A DNA stretch of 64,000 nucleotides from UBA7672 sp040398425 (GTDB lineage: Bacteria; Pseudomonadota; Alphaproteobacteria; Caulobacterales; Hyphomonadaceae), in the NCBI GenBank assembly GCA_040398425.1, contig JBBATZ010000005.1:51536-115535 (forward strand), in the 5' to 3' direction. The notes beneath the pieces are model-generated. The model saw only the letters and a program-made list of their open reading frames with translations, was not told the DNA's origin and searched no databases. Position 1 is the first letter of the stretch. Each line of letters starts with the position of its first letter. The position numbers and the translations under genes are program-made. Positions 7,069-15,338 of the stretch are shown in pieces.

Positions 7069-9357
7069 ATGCCCCAGCTTCTGCTCGAGATCCTGTCAGA
7101 GGAAATTCCGGCCCGCATGCAGGCGAAGGCCGAGGCGGATCTCGTCAAGGCGTTGATGGATGGGCTGACCGCGGCGGGGCTCATTCCTGAAGGAATCAAG
7201 GGATTTTCGGGCCCGCGCCGGCTGGTGGCGGTGGTCGAGGGACTGCCTGTGAAATCGGCTGACGTGGTTGAGGATGTGATCGGGCCGAAGGAGGGCGCGC
7301 CGCAGCCCGCCATCGACGGCTTCTTGCGGAAGGCGGGGCTCACCTCGCTGGCGCAGGCGCACCTGCATGAGGTGCCCAAGAAGGGCGTCGTCTACGTCGC
7401 GCACGTCCGCAAGCCGGGCAAGCAGACGGCGGACGTTATCGCAGCCCTCGTGCCGCAGATCATCCGGGGCTTCCACTGGCCGAAATCGATGCGCTGGGCG
7501 TCTGGCGATCTGCGCTGGGTGCGCCCGATCAGCCGCATCCTGTGCACGTTCGATGGCGAGGTCGTGCCGTTCGAGATCGAGGGCATCAAGTCGGACAACA
7601 TCACCGAGGGTCATCGCGTGATGGGGCGCGGGCCGTACAAGGTGCGCCGGTTCGACGACTATGCCGACGTGCTGAAGAACAAGGGCCGCGTGATCCTCGA
7701 CCGCGGGGAGCGGAAAGAGACTATCCTCACCGACGCGAAGCAACTGTGCGCGGCGCAGAACCTCGAACTGGTGGATGATATCGGCCTGCTGGAGGAAGTG
7801 GCGGGGCTGGCGGAGTATCCGGTCGTCATCATAGGCGACATGGACAAGTCCTTCCTCGATCTGCCGCCGGAAGTGATCAAGCTGTCGATGCGCACGCACC
7901 AAAAGTATTTCGCGGTGCGCGATCCGGCGAACAAGGACGGCGGCCTTGCGCCGAAGTTCATCGTTGTGGCGAACCTTGAAGCGGCGGACGGCGGCAAGAA
8001 GATCGCCGAAGGGAATTCGCGCGTGCTGTCGGCGCGCCTGAACGATGCGCGGTTCTTCTGGGACAATGACCGGAAGATCAAACTCGAGGATCGCTTCGAG
8101 AAGCTGGGCAATATCGTGTTCCACGAGAAGCTGGGCACGGTGAAGGACAAGGCCGAGCGTGTGATGGCGCTGGCGAAGGAACTCGCGCCGAAGGTTGGCG
8201 CTGATCCGGTGCAGGCCGAGCGCGCGGCGAAGCTGTCGAAGTGTGATCTCGTCTCGGACATGGTCGGCGAGTTCGCCGAACTCGAAGGCGTGATGGGCCG
8301 GTACTACGCGACGCTGCAGGGCGAACCGCAGGCCATCGCGGATGCTGTGCGGGATCATTACAAGCCGAAGGGGCCGGGCGACAATGTGCCGGCTGATCCG
8401 GTAAGTGTGGCGGTCGCGCTGGCGGACAAGCTGGATACGCTGGTCGGGTTCTGGGTGATTGATGAAAAGCCGACCGGATCGAAAGACCCGTATGCATTGC
8501 GGAGAGCGGCGCTTGGCGTCATCCGGACCATTTTAGAAAAGTCAGTGCGACTGGAGTTGATGCGCGAGACAGCCCATTCTCTCGGCTACCTATTAGCCGT
8601 TAGTCGGGCGCAGAAACTCAATAGGCCGATGGATAACTTGGTTCGAAGCCATGCCGAGATAGGTATGGCAACGGACATCAAAGCGCTTATCGAGCAGGTC
8701 TACGGAACGGCATTCTCCGATGACATCAGGGCCGCAGATATGGCTCGGTCTGATCAAATTCATGCAGATCTTCTCTCCTTTTTCGCTGACCGGCTAAAAG
8801 TTCACCTCCGCGAGCAGGGCGCACGGCACGACCTGATCGACGCTGTGTTCGCGCTCGGCGAGGATGACCTCGTGCTGATCGTGAAGCGCGTTGAGGCGCT
8901 GGGTGAGTTCCTGGCGACCGAGGACGGGAAGAACCTGCTCGCGGGTTACAAGCGGGCGGCGAATATTCTCGCGATCGAAGAGAAGAAGGACGGGAAGTCC
9001 TACTCCGGGCAGGGTGTTTCGATGGCGGGCGATCCGCCGGAGGTGGAGGCGCTGGTCTCGGCGCTCGCCAAGGCGGCGCCGGACGCTACATCTGCTCTGG
9101 ACAAGGAAGATTTTGCAAGGGCCATGCGGGCGCTTTCCAGACTTCGCGGTCCGGTCGATGCTTTCTTCGACAAGGTGACGGTGAATGCGGATGTCGCAGA
9201 CGTTCGCGTGAACCGGCTGAAGATGCTTTCGCAGATCCGCGATGCGCTCGGGCGCGTGGCGGATTTCAGCAAGGTTGATTCCGGCGCAATGTCGGGAAGT
9301 TTCGTGGGTTCCTCACGTTTCACTGGAACGGCATCCGCTTCGGGCGTTGAGGGATAA
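7069..9357 (+). CDS. glyS: Glycine--tRNA ligase beta subunit
   Basis: GlyS is the tRNA-binding subunit of the alpha2-beta2 bacterial glycyl-tRNA synthetase. The N-terminus LLLEILSEEIPARMQ and later GPRRLVAVVEG, HRVMGRGP, MRTHQKYFAV, NDARFFWDND and KCDLVSDMVGEFAELEGVMG are classic. An HD-type region with YKPKGPGDNVP precedes the C-terminal anticodon-binding domain (FFDKVTVNAD). At 762 residues it exceeds the usual ~690; the excess lies in a stretch around nt 8515-8805 (residues ~483-579) whose codon use differs from the rest. ATG 7069 is chosen over GTG 7057 because it starts the domain. The alpha subunit gene glyQ is not adjacent. Confidence 0.96.
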   Translation: MPQLLLEILSEEIPARMQAKAEADLVKALMDGLTAAGLIPEGIKGFSGPRRLVAVVEGLPVKSADVVEDVIGPKEGAPQPAIDGFLRKAGLTSLAQAHLHEVPKKGVVYVAHVRKPGKQTADVIAALVPQIIRGFHWPKSMRWASGDLRWVRPISRILCTFDGEVVPFEIEGIKSDNITEGHRVMGRGPYKVRRFDDYADVLKNKGRVILDRGERKETILTDAKQLCAAQNLELVDDIGLLEEVAGLAEYPVVIIGDMDKSFLDLPPEVIKLSMRTHQKYFAVRDPANKDGGLAPKFIVVANLEAADGGKKIAEGNSRVLSARLNDARFFWDNDRKIKLEDRFEKLGNIVFHEKLGTVKDKAERVMALAKELAPKVGADPVQAERAAKLSKCDLVSDMVGEFAELEGVMGRYYATLQGEPQAIADAVRDHYKPKGPGDNVPADPVSVAVALADKLDTLVGFWVIDEKPTGSKDPYALRRAALGVIRTILEKSVRLELMRETAHSLGYLLAVSRAQKLNRPMDNLVRSHAEIGMATDIKALIEQVYGTAFSDDIRAADMARSDQIHADLLSFFADRLKVHLREQGARHDLIDAVFALGEDDLVLIVKRVEALGEFLATEDGKNLLAGYKRAANILAIEEKKDGKSYSGQGVSMAGDPPEVEALVSALAKAAPDATSALDKEDFARAMRALSRLRGPVDAFFDKVTVNADVADVRVNRLKMLSQIRDALGRVADFSKVDSGAMSGSFVGSSRFTGTASASGVEG

Positions 9358-9459
9358 GACTTCACCTGCACCTTCGCCCGTAACTCTGGGCGTAGGCGAG
9401 AAGCGCTAAGTGAGTTCGGCGCCAGAGTAGGTGTTGACGGGTGAAGGGCTCCACCGGTT

Positions 9460-9602
9460 GTCATCCCGGCCGGAGCGTAGCGGAGAGCCGGGACCCATGT
9501 CTCGGCTGTCCACACGGATGAATGGGTCCCGGATAGCGCTCCGCGCTTCCGGGATGACAAACGGTGTAGAGCTCCCGGATCGCGCCAGTTCCGGGATGAC
9601 AG
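9460..9602. repeat. Intergenic palindromic repeat cluster
   Basis: Between glyS and ppdK a left arm (9460-9497, beginning GTCATCCCGG) and a right arm (9521-9558, ending CCGGGATGAC) form a long imperfect hairpin of nearly 38 bp per arm. A third, degenerate copy of the right arm lies at 9573-9600. The right arm recurs almost exactly at 32730-32767. This has the form of a dispersed REP-like alphaproteobacterial repeat; it may also act as a transcription terminator for glyS. Confidence 0.85.
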
Positions 9603-9620
9603 AAAGAGCGGACGACCAGC

Positions 9621-12299
9621 ATGAGCCAACTCGCCACCAAGTGGGTCTATGATTTCGGCGGCGGCGCTTCGGATGGCGATGCGTCGATGAAGAACCTGCT
9701 CGGCGGCAAGGGGGCGAACCTTGCCGAGATGTCGAAGCTGGGCCTGCCGGTGCCGCCGGGGTTCACGATCACGACCGAGGTCTGCACGGTCTTCTACAAG
9801 AACAAGCGGAAATATCCGGACGATCTCGATGCGCAGGTTAACGATGCGCTGCGCGCGCTCGAGGGGCGGACGGACAAGAAGTTCGGCGACGTGCGCAATC
9901 CGTTGCTGGTGTCGGTGCGCTCGGGCTCGCGCGCTTCCATGCCGGGCATGATGGATACGGTGCTGAATCTCGGCCTCAACGACCAGACGGCTGAAGGCCT
10001 CGCCAAGCTCTCGGGCGACCGGCGCTTTGCCTATGACAGCTATCGCCGCTTCATCCAGATGTATTCCAACGTGGTGCTGAATATCGGCCACGACACGTTC
10101 GAGCATATTCTCGACGACTACAAGGAAAGCCGCGACTTCAACCTTGATACGGACCTGGGCGCCGAGAGCTGGATCGAGGTGATCGCGCTCTACAAGAAGG
10201 CGGTCGAGAAGAAGATCGGCCGGCCCTTCCCGCAGGAGCCGAAGGACCAGCTCTGGGGCGCGATCGGCGCGGTGTTTGCGTCGTGGATGAACGATCGCGC
10301 GATCACGTATCGGCGTCTGAACGATATTCCGGAAAGCTGGGGCACGGCCGTCAACGTGCAGTCGATGGTGTTCGGAAATATGGGTGAGAGCTCGGCCACG
10401 GGTGTGGCGTTCACGCGCGATCCGTCGACCGGCGAGAAGCGGTTCTATGGCGAGTATCTCGTCAACGCGCAGGGCGAAGACGTGGTGGCGGGCATCCGCA
10501 CGCCGGCGCCGATCTCCAACTCGCGCAAGGCGGATCTGAAGTCGGAAGACCTGTCCCTCGAAGAGGCGATGCCGGAAGTCTATGCGCAGCTGATCGCGGT
10601 CGCGGAGCGGCTGGAGAAGCACTATCGCGATATGCAGGACATCGAGTTCACGGTGGAGCAGGGCACGCTCTACATGCTGCAGACCCGCAACGGGAAACGC
10701 ACGGCGCACGCGGCGCTGAAGCTGGCGGTGGACATGTGCCGCGAGGGGCTGATCACCGAGAACGAGGCGGTGCTGCGGCTCGACCCGGCGCAGCTGGATC
10801 AGCTGCTGCATCCGACGATTGCACAGGATGCGGTGCGCGATGTGTTCGTGAAGGCCCTGCCGGCCTCGCCCGGCGCGGCTGTCGGGCAGATCGTGTTCGA
10901 TCCGGCGGAAGCGGTGGCGATTGCCGGGTCCGGCAAGCCGGTGATCCTAGTGCGGATCGAGACGTCGCCGGAAGACATTCAGGGCATGCATGCTGCCAAG
11001 GCCATCGTGACGGCGCGCGGGGGCATGACGTCTCACGCCGCCGTGGTGGCGCGCGGCATGGGCCGGCCGTGCGTGTGCGGCGCGGGTGCGATGCAGATCG
11101 ATGCGGCAAAGGGTACGGTGAAGGTCGGCTCGCGCACGCTGAAGAAGGGCGACGTCATCACGGTGGATGGCGCGAAGGGCGAAGTTCTGGTCGGTTCGGT
11201 GAAGATGGTGGAGCCCGCGCTGGGCGGCGATTTCGGCGCGCTGATGGTATGGGCTGATAAAGTGCGCCGCATGAAGGTGCGCGCCAATGCCGAGACGCCG
11301 CTGGATGCTGAGACTGCCCGCAAGTTCGGCGCGGAAGGCATTGGTCTTTGCCGCACCGAGCACATGTTTTTCGACGCGGAGCGCATTGCTGTCGTGCGCG
11401 AGATGATCCTCGCGGAACGTGAGGGTGGGCGTCGGCGTGCGCTGGAGAAGCTGCTGCCGATGCAGCGGGCGGACTTTGCAGCGATCTTCCACATCATGGC
11501 GGGGCTGCCGGTGACGATCCGCCTGCTGGATCCGCCGCTGCACGAATTCCTTCCCCACAAGGAAGAGGAGATGGAACAGGTCTCCAGACAGTCTGGCGTG
11601 CCGATTGAAACGCTGAAGGCGCGCGCGGCGGAGCTGCACGAGTCCAACCCGATGCTGGGGCATCGCGGGTGCAGGCTCGGCGTCACCTTCCCGGAAATCT
11701 ACGAGATGCAGGCGCGGGCGATCTTCGAGGCGGCGCTGGACGTCGCAAAGGAGACCGGCAACGCGCCCGTGCCGGAGATCATGATCCCGCTGGTCGCCAC
11801 CCGGAGAGAGCTCGAGCTCATGCGCACCGTTGTGGTGCAGACGGCCGAGCGTGTGTTCAACGAGCGGAAGGCGCAGGTCGAATATCTGGTCGGCACGATG
11901 ATCGAGCTGCCACGTGCAGCGCTGCGGGCGGGGGAGATCGCCGAGGAGGCGGAGTTCTTCTCGTTCGGCACCAACGACCTGACGCAGACGGCGCTGGGCA
12001 TTTCGCGTGATGACGCCTCGCGCTTCCTCAAGGTCTATGAGGAGAAGGGCATTTACGAGAAGGATCCCTTCGTCTCGATCGACCGCGATGGCGTGGGCGA
12101 GCTGGTGCGGATCGGGTGCGAGCGCGGGCGGGCGGCGCGGCCGCGCCTGAAGCTGGGCGTGTGCGGCGAGCATGGCGGCGATCCGGCTTCGATCTTCTTC
12201 TTCGAGGAATGCGGGCTCGATTACGTGTCGGCATCGCCCTTCCGGGTGCCGGTGGCCCGCCTCGCGGCGGCGCATGCGGCGTTGTCGAAAAAGCGGTAA
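9621..12299 (+). CDS. ppdK: Pyruvate, phosphate dikinase
   Basis: An 892-residue enzyme interconverting pyruvate + ATP + Pi and PEP + AMP + PPi, linking glycolysis and gluconeogenesis in the cytoplasm. Domain order is the usual one: N-terminal ATP-grasp nucleotide-binding domain (KNLLGGKGANLAEM, residues ~24-340), swivelling phosphohistidine domain with GGMTSHAAVVARG (catalytic His about 472), and C-terminal TIM barrel binding PEP/pyruvate, with GVCGEHGGDP supplying the Cys at about 848. Length equals the family norm. It follows the palindromic repeat cluster and is probably monocistronic. Confidence 0.97.
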   Translation: MSQLATKWVYDFGGGASDGDASMKNLLGGKGANLAEMSKLGLPVPPGFTITTEVCTVFYKNKRKYPDDLDAQVNDALRALEGRTDKKFGDVRNPLLVSVRSGSRASMPGMMDTVLNLGLNDQTAEGLAKLSGDRRFAYDSYRRFIQMYSNVVLNIGHDTFEHILDDYKESRDFNLDTDLGAESWIEVIALYKKAVEKKIGRPFPQEPKDQLWGAIGAVFASWMNDRAITYRRLNDIPESWGTAVNVQSMVFGNMGESSATGVAFTRDPSTGEKRFYGEYLVNAQGEDVVAGIRTPAPISNSRKADLKSEDLSLEEAMPEVYAQLIAVAERLEKHYRDMQDIEFTVEQGTLYMLQTRNGKRTAHAALKLAVDMCREGLITENEAVLRLDPAQLDQLLHPTIAQDAVRDVFVKALPASPGAAVGQIVFDPAEAVAIAGSGKPVILVRIETSPEDIQGMHAAKAIVTARGGMTSHAAVVARGMGRPCVCGAGAMQIDAAKGTVKVGSRTLKKGDVITVDGAKGEVLVGSVKMVEPALGGDFGALMVWADKVRRMKVRANAETPLDAETARKFGAEGIGLCRTEHMFFDAERIAVVREMILAEREGGRRRALEKLLPMQRADFAAIFHIMAGLPVTIRLLDPPLHEFLPHKEEEMEQVSRQSGVPIETLKARAAELHESNPMLGHRGCRLGVTFPEIYEMQARAIFEAALDVAKETGNAPVPEIMIPLVATRRELELMRTVVVQTAERVFNERKAQVEYLVGTMIELPRAALRAGEIAEEAEFFSFGTNDLTQTALGISRDDASRFLKVYEEKGIYEKDPFVSIDRDGVGELVRIGCERGRAARPRLKLGVCGEHGGDPASIFFFEECGLDYVSASPFRVPVARLAAAHAALSKKR

Positions 12300-12378
12300 G
12301 GCTGCGCGCCCTTCTTGAAACGGTCTCTGCATGAGCGCAGCGTGCGCCGCGGCTGGGGATTCGGGCAGAGGGGCGGTC

Positions 12379-12795
12379 ATGAAGCTCGTTAGTATGCTGG
12401 CAATGTCAGCGGGCCTTGTCCTGGCGCCTGTGGCGCAGGCGCAGATCAGCTGCCAGCACGTCGGGTACCTCAACGAGGCGGCGTCTGACGAATTCGATGG
12501 CGTCGTGGGCGATGAAACCGACACTGACGACATATACGCGTCGACCTATTCACTGGGCGACGGCAGCGGCTGCCAGATCACCTATGACGTGTCGACGACC
12601 TATGCCTGCTCATGGGTCTTCGACAGTGCTTCAGCAGCCACGGCCAACTATGGGGCGCAGTCGCGTGCGCTGGCGGAATGTGTCGGCGCGTGGGAGCGCA
12701 GCGCGATCCACGCCGGCTCGCCCGCAGAAGGGCTGAACACGCTTGAGGGCGTCTCGTTCTTCAGCACGGATGATGACGAAGCCGAGCTGACCTGA
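12379..12795 (+). CDS. Hypothetical secreted protein, apparently truncated by an in-frame TGA
   Basis: The start ATG 12379 has GAGGGG a few bases upstream and begins a signal peptide cleaved after APVAQA. The mature protein is acidic, with four cysteines (SCQHV, GCQITY, YACSW, AECVG). The frame stops at TGA 12793-12795, but the same frame continues for 24 codons of similar composition (ending VWVGLDYF) to a second TGA at 12868-12870. That looks like the natural C-terminus of a beta-rich secreted protein, so the first TGA may be a nonsense mutation, readthrough site or sequence error. No family recognised. Confidence 0.6.
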   Translation: MKLVSMLAMSAGLVLAPVAQAQISCQHVGYLNEAASDEFDGVVGDETDTDDIYASTYSLGDGSGCQITYDVSTTYACSWVFDSASAATANYGAQSRALAECVGAWERSAIHAGSPAEGLNTLEGVSFFSTDDDEAELT

Positions 12796-13017
12796 TTCGC
12801 GTATGTCGAGGAGCACACCGACGCCGACGTGCACGACTGGCATGTGTGGGTCGGCCTCGACTACTTCTGATCAGGCGAGGCTGGGGGCGACGGGCTCCCT
12901 CGCGTGGGATGATGCGTGGCCATCGCAGCGCATGCTTCCAGATGCTCCCGCGGGCGTGCAGACCGCTGATGACAGGCTGACGCTGTGACCGTGGAGTTTA
13001 TCCACAGGAGAGCGTTT

Positions 13018-13039
13018 CCCTAGGGTTTAGGGCCTTTTT
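13018..13039 (+). terminator. Weak hairpin plus T-run
   Basis: CCCTA and TAGGG arms separated by a five-base loop are followed by CCTTTTT. The stem is only five base pairs, so this is a tentative intrinsic terminator for the secreted-protein gene. Confidence 0.3.
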
Positions 13040-13092
13040 CGTTTCAAATCGACGTCAGCAGGATTCCTGGCCGGGTGTTGCCCTCGGGCCGC

Positions 13093-13108
13093 TTAACCCT
13101 ATCTCAAC
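13093..13108. promoter_or_regulatory. Candidate CtrA-type binding site
   Basis: TTAA, seven bases, then TCAAC. This differs by one base from the TTAA-N7-TTAA(C) consensus of the cell-cycle regulator CtrA, known in Caulobacter and relatives. It lies about 300 bp upstream of a cell-wall hydrolase gene. Such a motif can occur by chance, so this is only a candidate. Confidence 0.2.
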
Positions 13109-13399
13109 CGTTCGGCTCCGGCCGACGGCATTGAAAAGAGGGGCTATTCGTAAACGCCGAAAGTTAACAGCTCGCCCGCTGGTTGAAGCGTGTCTCCGGG
13201 CCCCCCGGTGGCGCGCAAATTGCGGGAGGTGAGTCAAGAACTTTCCGGGCTTGCCCGGTAACAAAGGGCCCGTTAGGGCGGCTTACGTCGCAAAGCCAAG
13301 AAGAAGAAAGCGACGGGGTGTTGGTTGGAGTGTCACTTCTGGGCGCGCGCGGGCGCCCACGCCGAATTGTCGGTTAACGAAGGTAAAGGGAAGCTCGGA

Positions 13400-14470
13400 G
13401 TGTTAAATCTCCTGAAAGCTCTAGAACCTATGTTTGTACACCTGAAGGCGGCGAGGACTGCCGTCATAGGATGGTGGACGAGCATGTCGGAGGCCGACAA
13501 ACGCCAGGCCAGTCAGCGTGCGCTGACCATCGGCGCTTGCGCAGCGGTGTTTGCGTTCGGCGGCCCGCTGGTCAGCCAGCGCTTCGGTGCCCAGAAAGCC
13601 CAAGAGACATATCTCAACGAAGCCGCGGTCCTGGCCGAGTCCATTGCCGCCGACGTCCATGACGTTCACGCCGACCTGCGCCCGGGCATGTTCAACGCAC
13701 GCGCAGATGTCGCCTCGTTGCCGCAGGCTGCTGCACTTTTCACCGACGCGACGAATGACCAGCTCACCGGCGGGCTGACGATCCGCGCCCGTGACAGCGA
13801 AGCGCTGCATGGTCTGGTCAGCTTCACGCTGGACGATCTCGGACCCTTCAAGGGCACGGACAAGCAACTCGATTGCCTTGCCCGGGCCGTCTACTACGAA
13901 GCCCGCTCGGAAGACTCGGTTGGCCAGATGGCTGTCGCCGAAGTGGTGATGAACCGCGTGCGCGACCCGCGTTTCCCGAAATCGATCTGCGAAGTGGTCT
14001 ATCAGGGCCAGTACCGCAATACGGGCTGCCAGTTCACCTTTACCTGCGATGGTTCGGTGCGCCACAAGCCGTATGGCGGCGCCTGGGACCGCGCCAAGAA
14101 CGTCGCGCTTCATGTCATGCTGGGCCTCAACACGCCCGTCACGAACAACGCGACGCATTATCATACCGACTATGTGAATCCGTACTGGGCGCCGAGCCTG
14201 GTGGAGACCGCATCGATCGGGACACACATCTTCTATCGCTTCCCGAAGACGACCAAGGAATGGTCGAATGCGCGGATGGCGCTGGCGGCGCGTCACGAGC
14301 ATGACGAGTCGATTGCGGCGTTCGAGGACGTTGACGGGCTCGAGGGCGTACCGCCGCCCGCCGAGATCCAGCCGGATGGTTCGCTGATCGCAATCTCGCT
14401 TGATGCGGATACCCCGGTGGCGATTGCGACCAAGGCTCCGCTGCCACCGGTCGACGATCGTCCGCTCTAA
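13400..14470 (+). CDS. Cell-wall hydrolase, SleB family
   Basis: A membrane-anchored peptidoglycan hydrolase of about 356 residues. A single transmembrane segment (around residues 45-63, ending GGPLVS) follows a short cytoplasmic N-terminus. After a linker, the Hydrolase_2/SleB domain (PF07486) begins at LDCLARAVYYEARSE with the catalytic Glu, then GQMAVAEVVMNRV, FPKSICEVVYQG and TNNATHYHTDYV. GTG 13400 is chosen since AGGGAAG lies about seven bases upstream; ATG 13430 is a shorter alternative and an upstream start at 13325 is not protein-like. The gene ends three bases before the convergent nadC stop. Confidence 0.88.
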   Translation: MLNLLKALEPMFVHLKAARTAVIGWWTSMSEADKRQASQRALTIGACAAVFAFGGPLVSQRFGAQKAQETYLNEAAVLAESIAADVHDVHADLRPGMFNARADVASLPQAAALFTDATNDQLTGGLTIRARDSEALHGLVSFTLDDLGPFKGTDKQLDCLARAVYYEARSEDSVGQMAVAEVVMNRVRDPRFPKSICEVVYQGQYRNTGCQFTFTCDGSVRHKPYGGAWDRAKNVALHVMLGLNTPVTNNATHYHTDYVNPYWAPSLVETASIGTHIFYRFPKTTKEWSNARMALAARHEHDESIAAFEDVDGLEGVPPPAEIQPDGSLIAISLDADTPVAIATKAPLPPVDDRPL

Positions 14471-14473
14471 CGC

Positions 14474-15337
14474 TCAATCTTCGTAGTCGAGGCCGATATC
14501 GAGGTTAACCGCCGAGTGCGTCAGCGCGCCTGCGGAGATGAAGTCCACACCCGTCTGCGCGATGGCCTTCACGGTCTCGAGGCGCACGCCGCCTGAAGCT
14601 TCGGTCTTGGCCCGGCCCGCGATCAGCGCCACGGCTTCCTTCAGCAGCGCCGTGGACATGTTGTCGAGCAGGATTGCGTCCGGCTTGAAGGGCAGGGCTT
14701 CTTCGATCTGCGAAAGGCGATCGACCTCTATCTCGATGGCGCGGAGATGGCCCACGGCGGCGCGGGCGCGCTTCATCGCGAGGGCGACGCCGCCAGCCGC
14801 TGCGATGTGATTGTCCTTGATGAGAATTGCATCATCGAGGCCAAGGCGGTGATTGACGCCGCCGCCAAGACGCACGGCGCGTTTCTCCAGAGCGCGGAAG
14901 CCGGGGGTCGTCTTGCGCGTGCAGGTGATGCGGGCGTTCGTGCTGGCTGCCTCAGCGACGAACTTCGATGTCAGCGTCGCAACGCCCGAGAGCGGGCCGA
15001 TGAAGTTGAGCATGACGCGTTCGGCCATCAGCACGGAACGCGCGGAGCCTTCGATGCGGACGAGCGGCGCGCCCTTCTGAAACTGCGCGCCTTCTTCGGT
15101 CAGCGTGGCCCACGTCGCTTGCGCATCGACAAGGCGCAGGGCCAGGCGCGCGGCGTCGTAACCGGCAGCGATGCCAGGCTCGCGCGCGCTCATCAGCGCC
15201 TTCATCCGCGTGGAAGAAGGGATGACCGCATCGGTCGTGATGTCGCCGCCGCGGCCGAAATCCTCTGTGAGCGCGAGACGCACAAGCGGTTCGATGACCA
15301 CATCCGGCAGTGGCGGGATTGGAAGATGATCGGTCAC
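14474..15337 (-). CDS. nadC: Nicotinate-nucleotide diphosphorylase (quinolinate phosphoribosyltransferase)
   Basis: A 287-residue enzyme converting quinolinate and PRPP to nicotinate mononucleotide, CO2 and PPi, the last step of the de novo quinolinate route. Recognisable motifs are EDFGRGGDITTDA near the N-terminus, RVMLNFIGPLSGVAT, ARITCTRKTTPGFRALEK, the KDNHI segment of the active site and DAILLDNM; the C-terminus has ISAGALTHS. It is the last gene of the nadA-to-nadC operon, starting two bases after the nadB stop. Confidence 0.97.
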   Translation of the reverse strand: MTDHLPIPPLPDVVIEPLVRLALTEDFGRGGDITTDAVIPSSTRMKALMSAREPGIAAGYDAARLALRLVDAQATWATLTEEGAQFQKGAPLVRIEGSARSVLMAERVMLNFIGPLSGVATLTSKFVAEAASTNARITCTRKTTPGFRALEKRAVRLGGGVNHRLGLDDAILIKDNHIAAAGGVALAMKRARAAVGHLRAIEIEVDRLSQIEEALPFKPDAILLDNMSTALLKEAVALIAGRAKTEASGGVRLETVKAIAQTGVDFISAGALTHSAVNLDIGLDYED

Positions 15338-15338
15338 G

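Larger units (their letters stand above)
12871..13399. other. Long intergenic region between the secreted protein and the cell-wall hydrolase
   Basis: About 530 bp without a convincing gene. It contains a match to the DnaA-box consensus, TTATCCACA (12998-13006); a short hairpin followed by CCTTTTT (13018-13039) that may terminate the upstream gene; a CtrA-like motif TTAA-N7-TCAAC (13093-13108); and a CCGGGCCCCCCGG palindrome near 13198. The promoter of the SleB-type gene should lie here. Confidence 0.5.

Noticed and set aside
12793..12795. TGA as selenocysteine or recoded codon
   Set aside because: No SECIS-like structure was seen, stops of all three kinds interrupt other genes, and many real genes here end in TGA.
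12998..13006. DnaA-box match TTATCCACA suggesting an origin
   Set aside because: A single box with no AT-rich unwinding element or cluster of further boxes; no dnaA, dnaN or parAB nearby.
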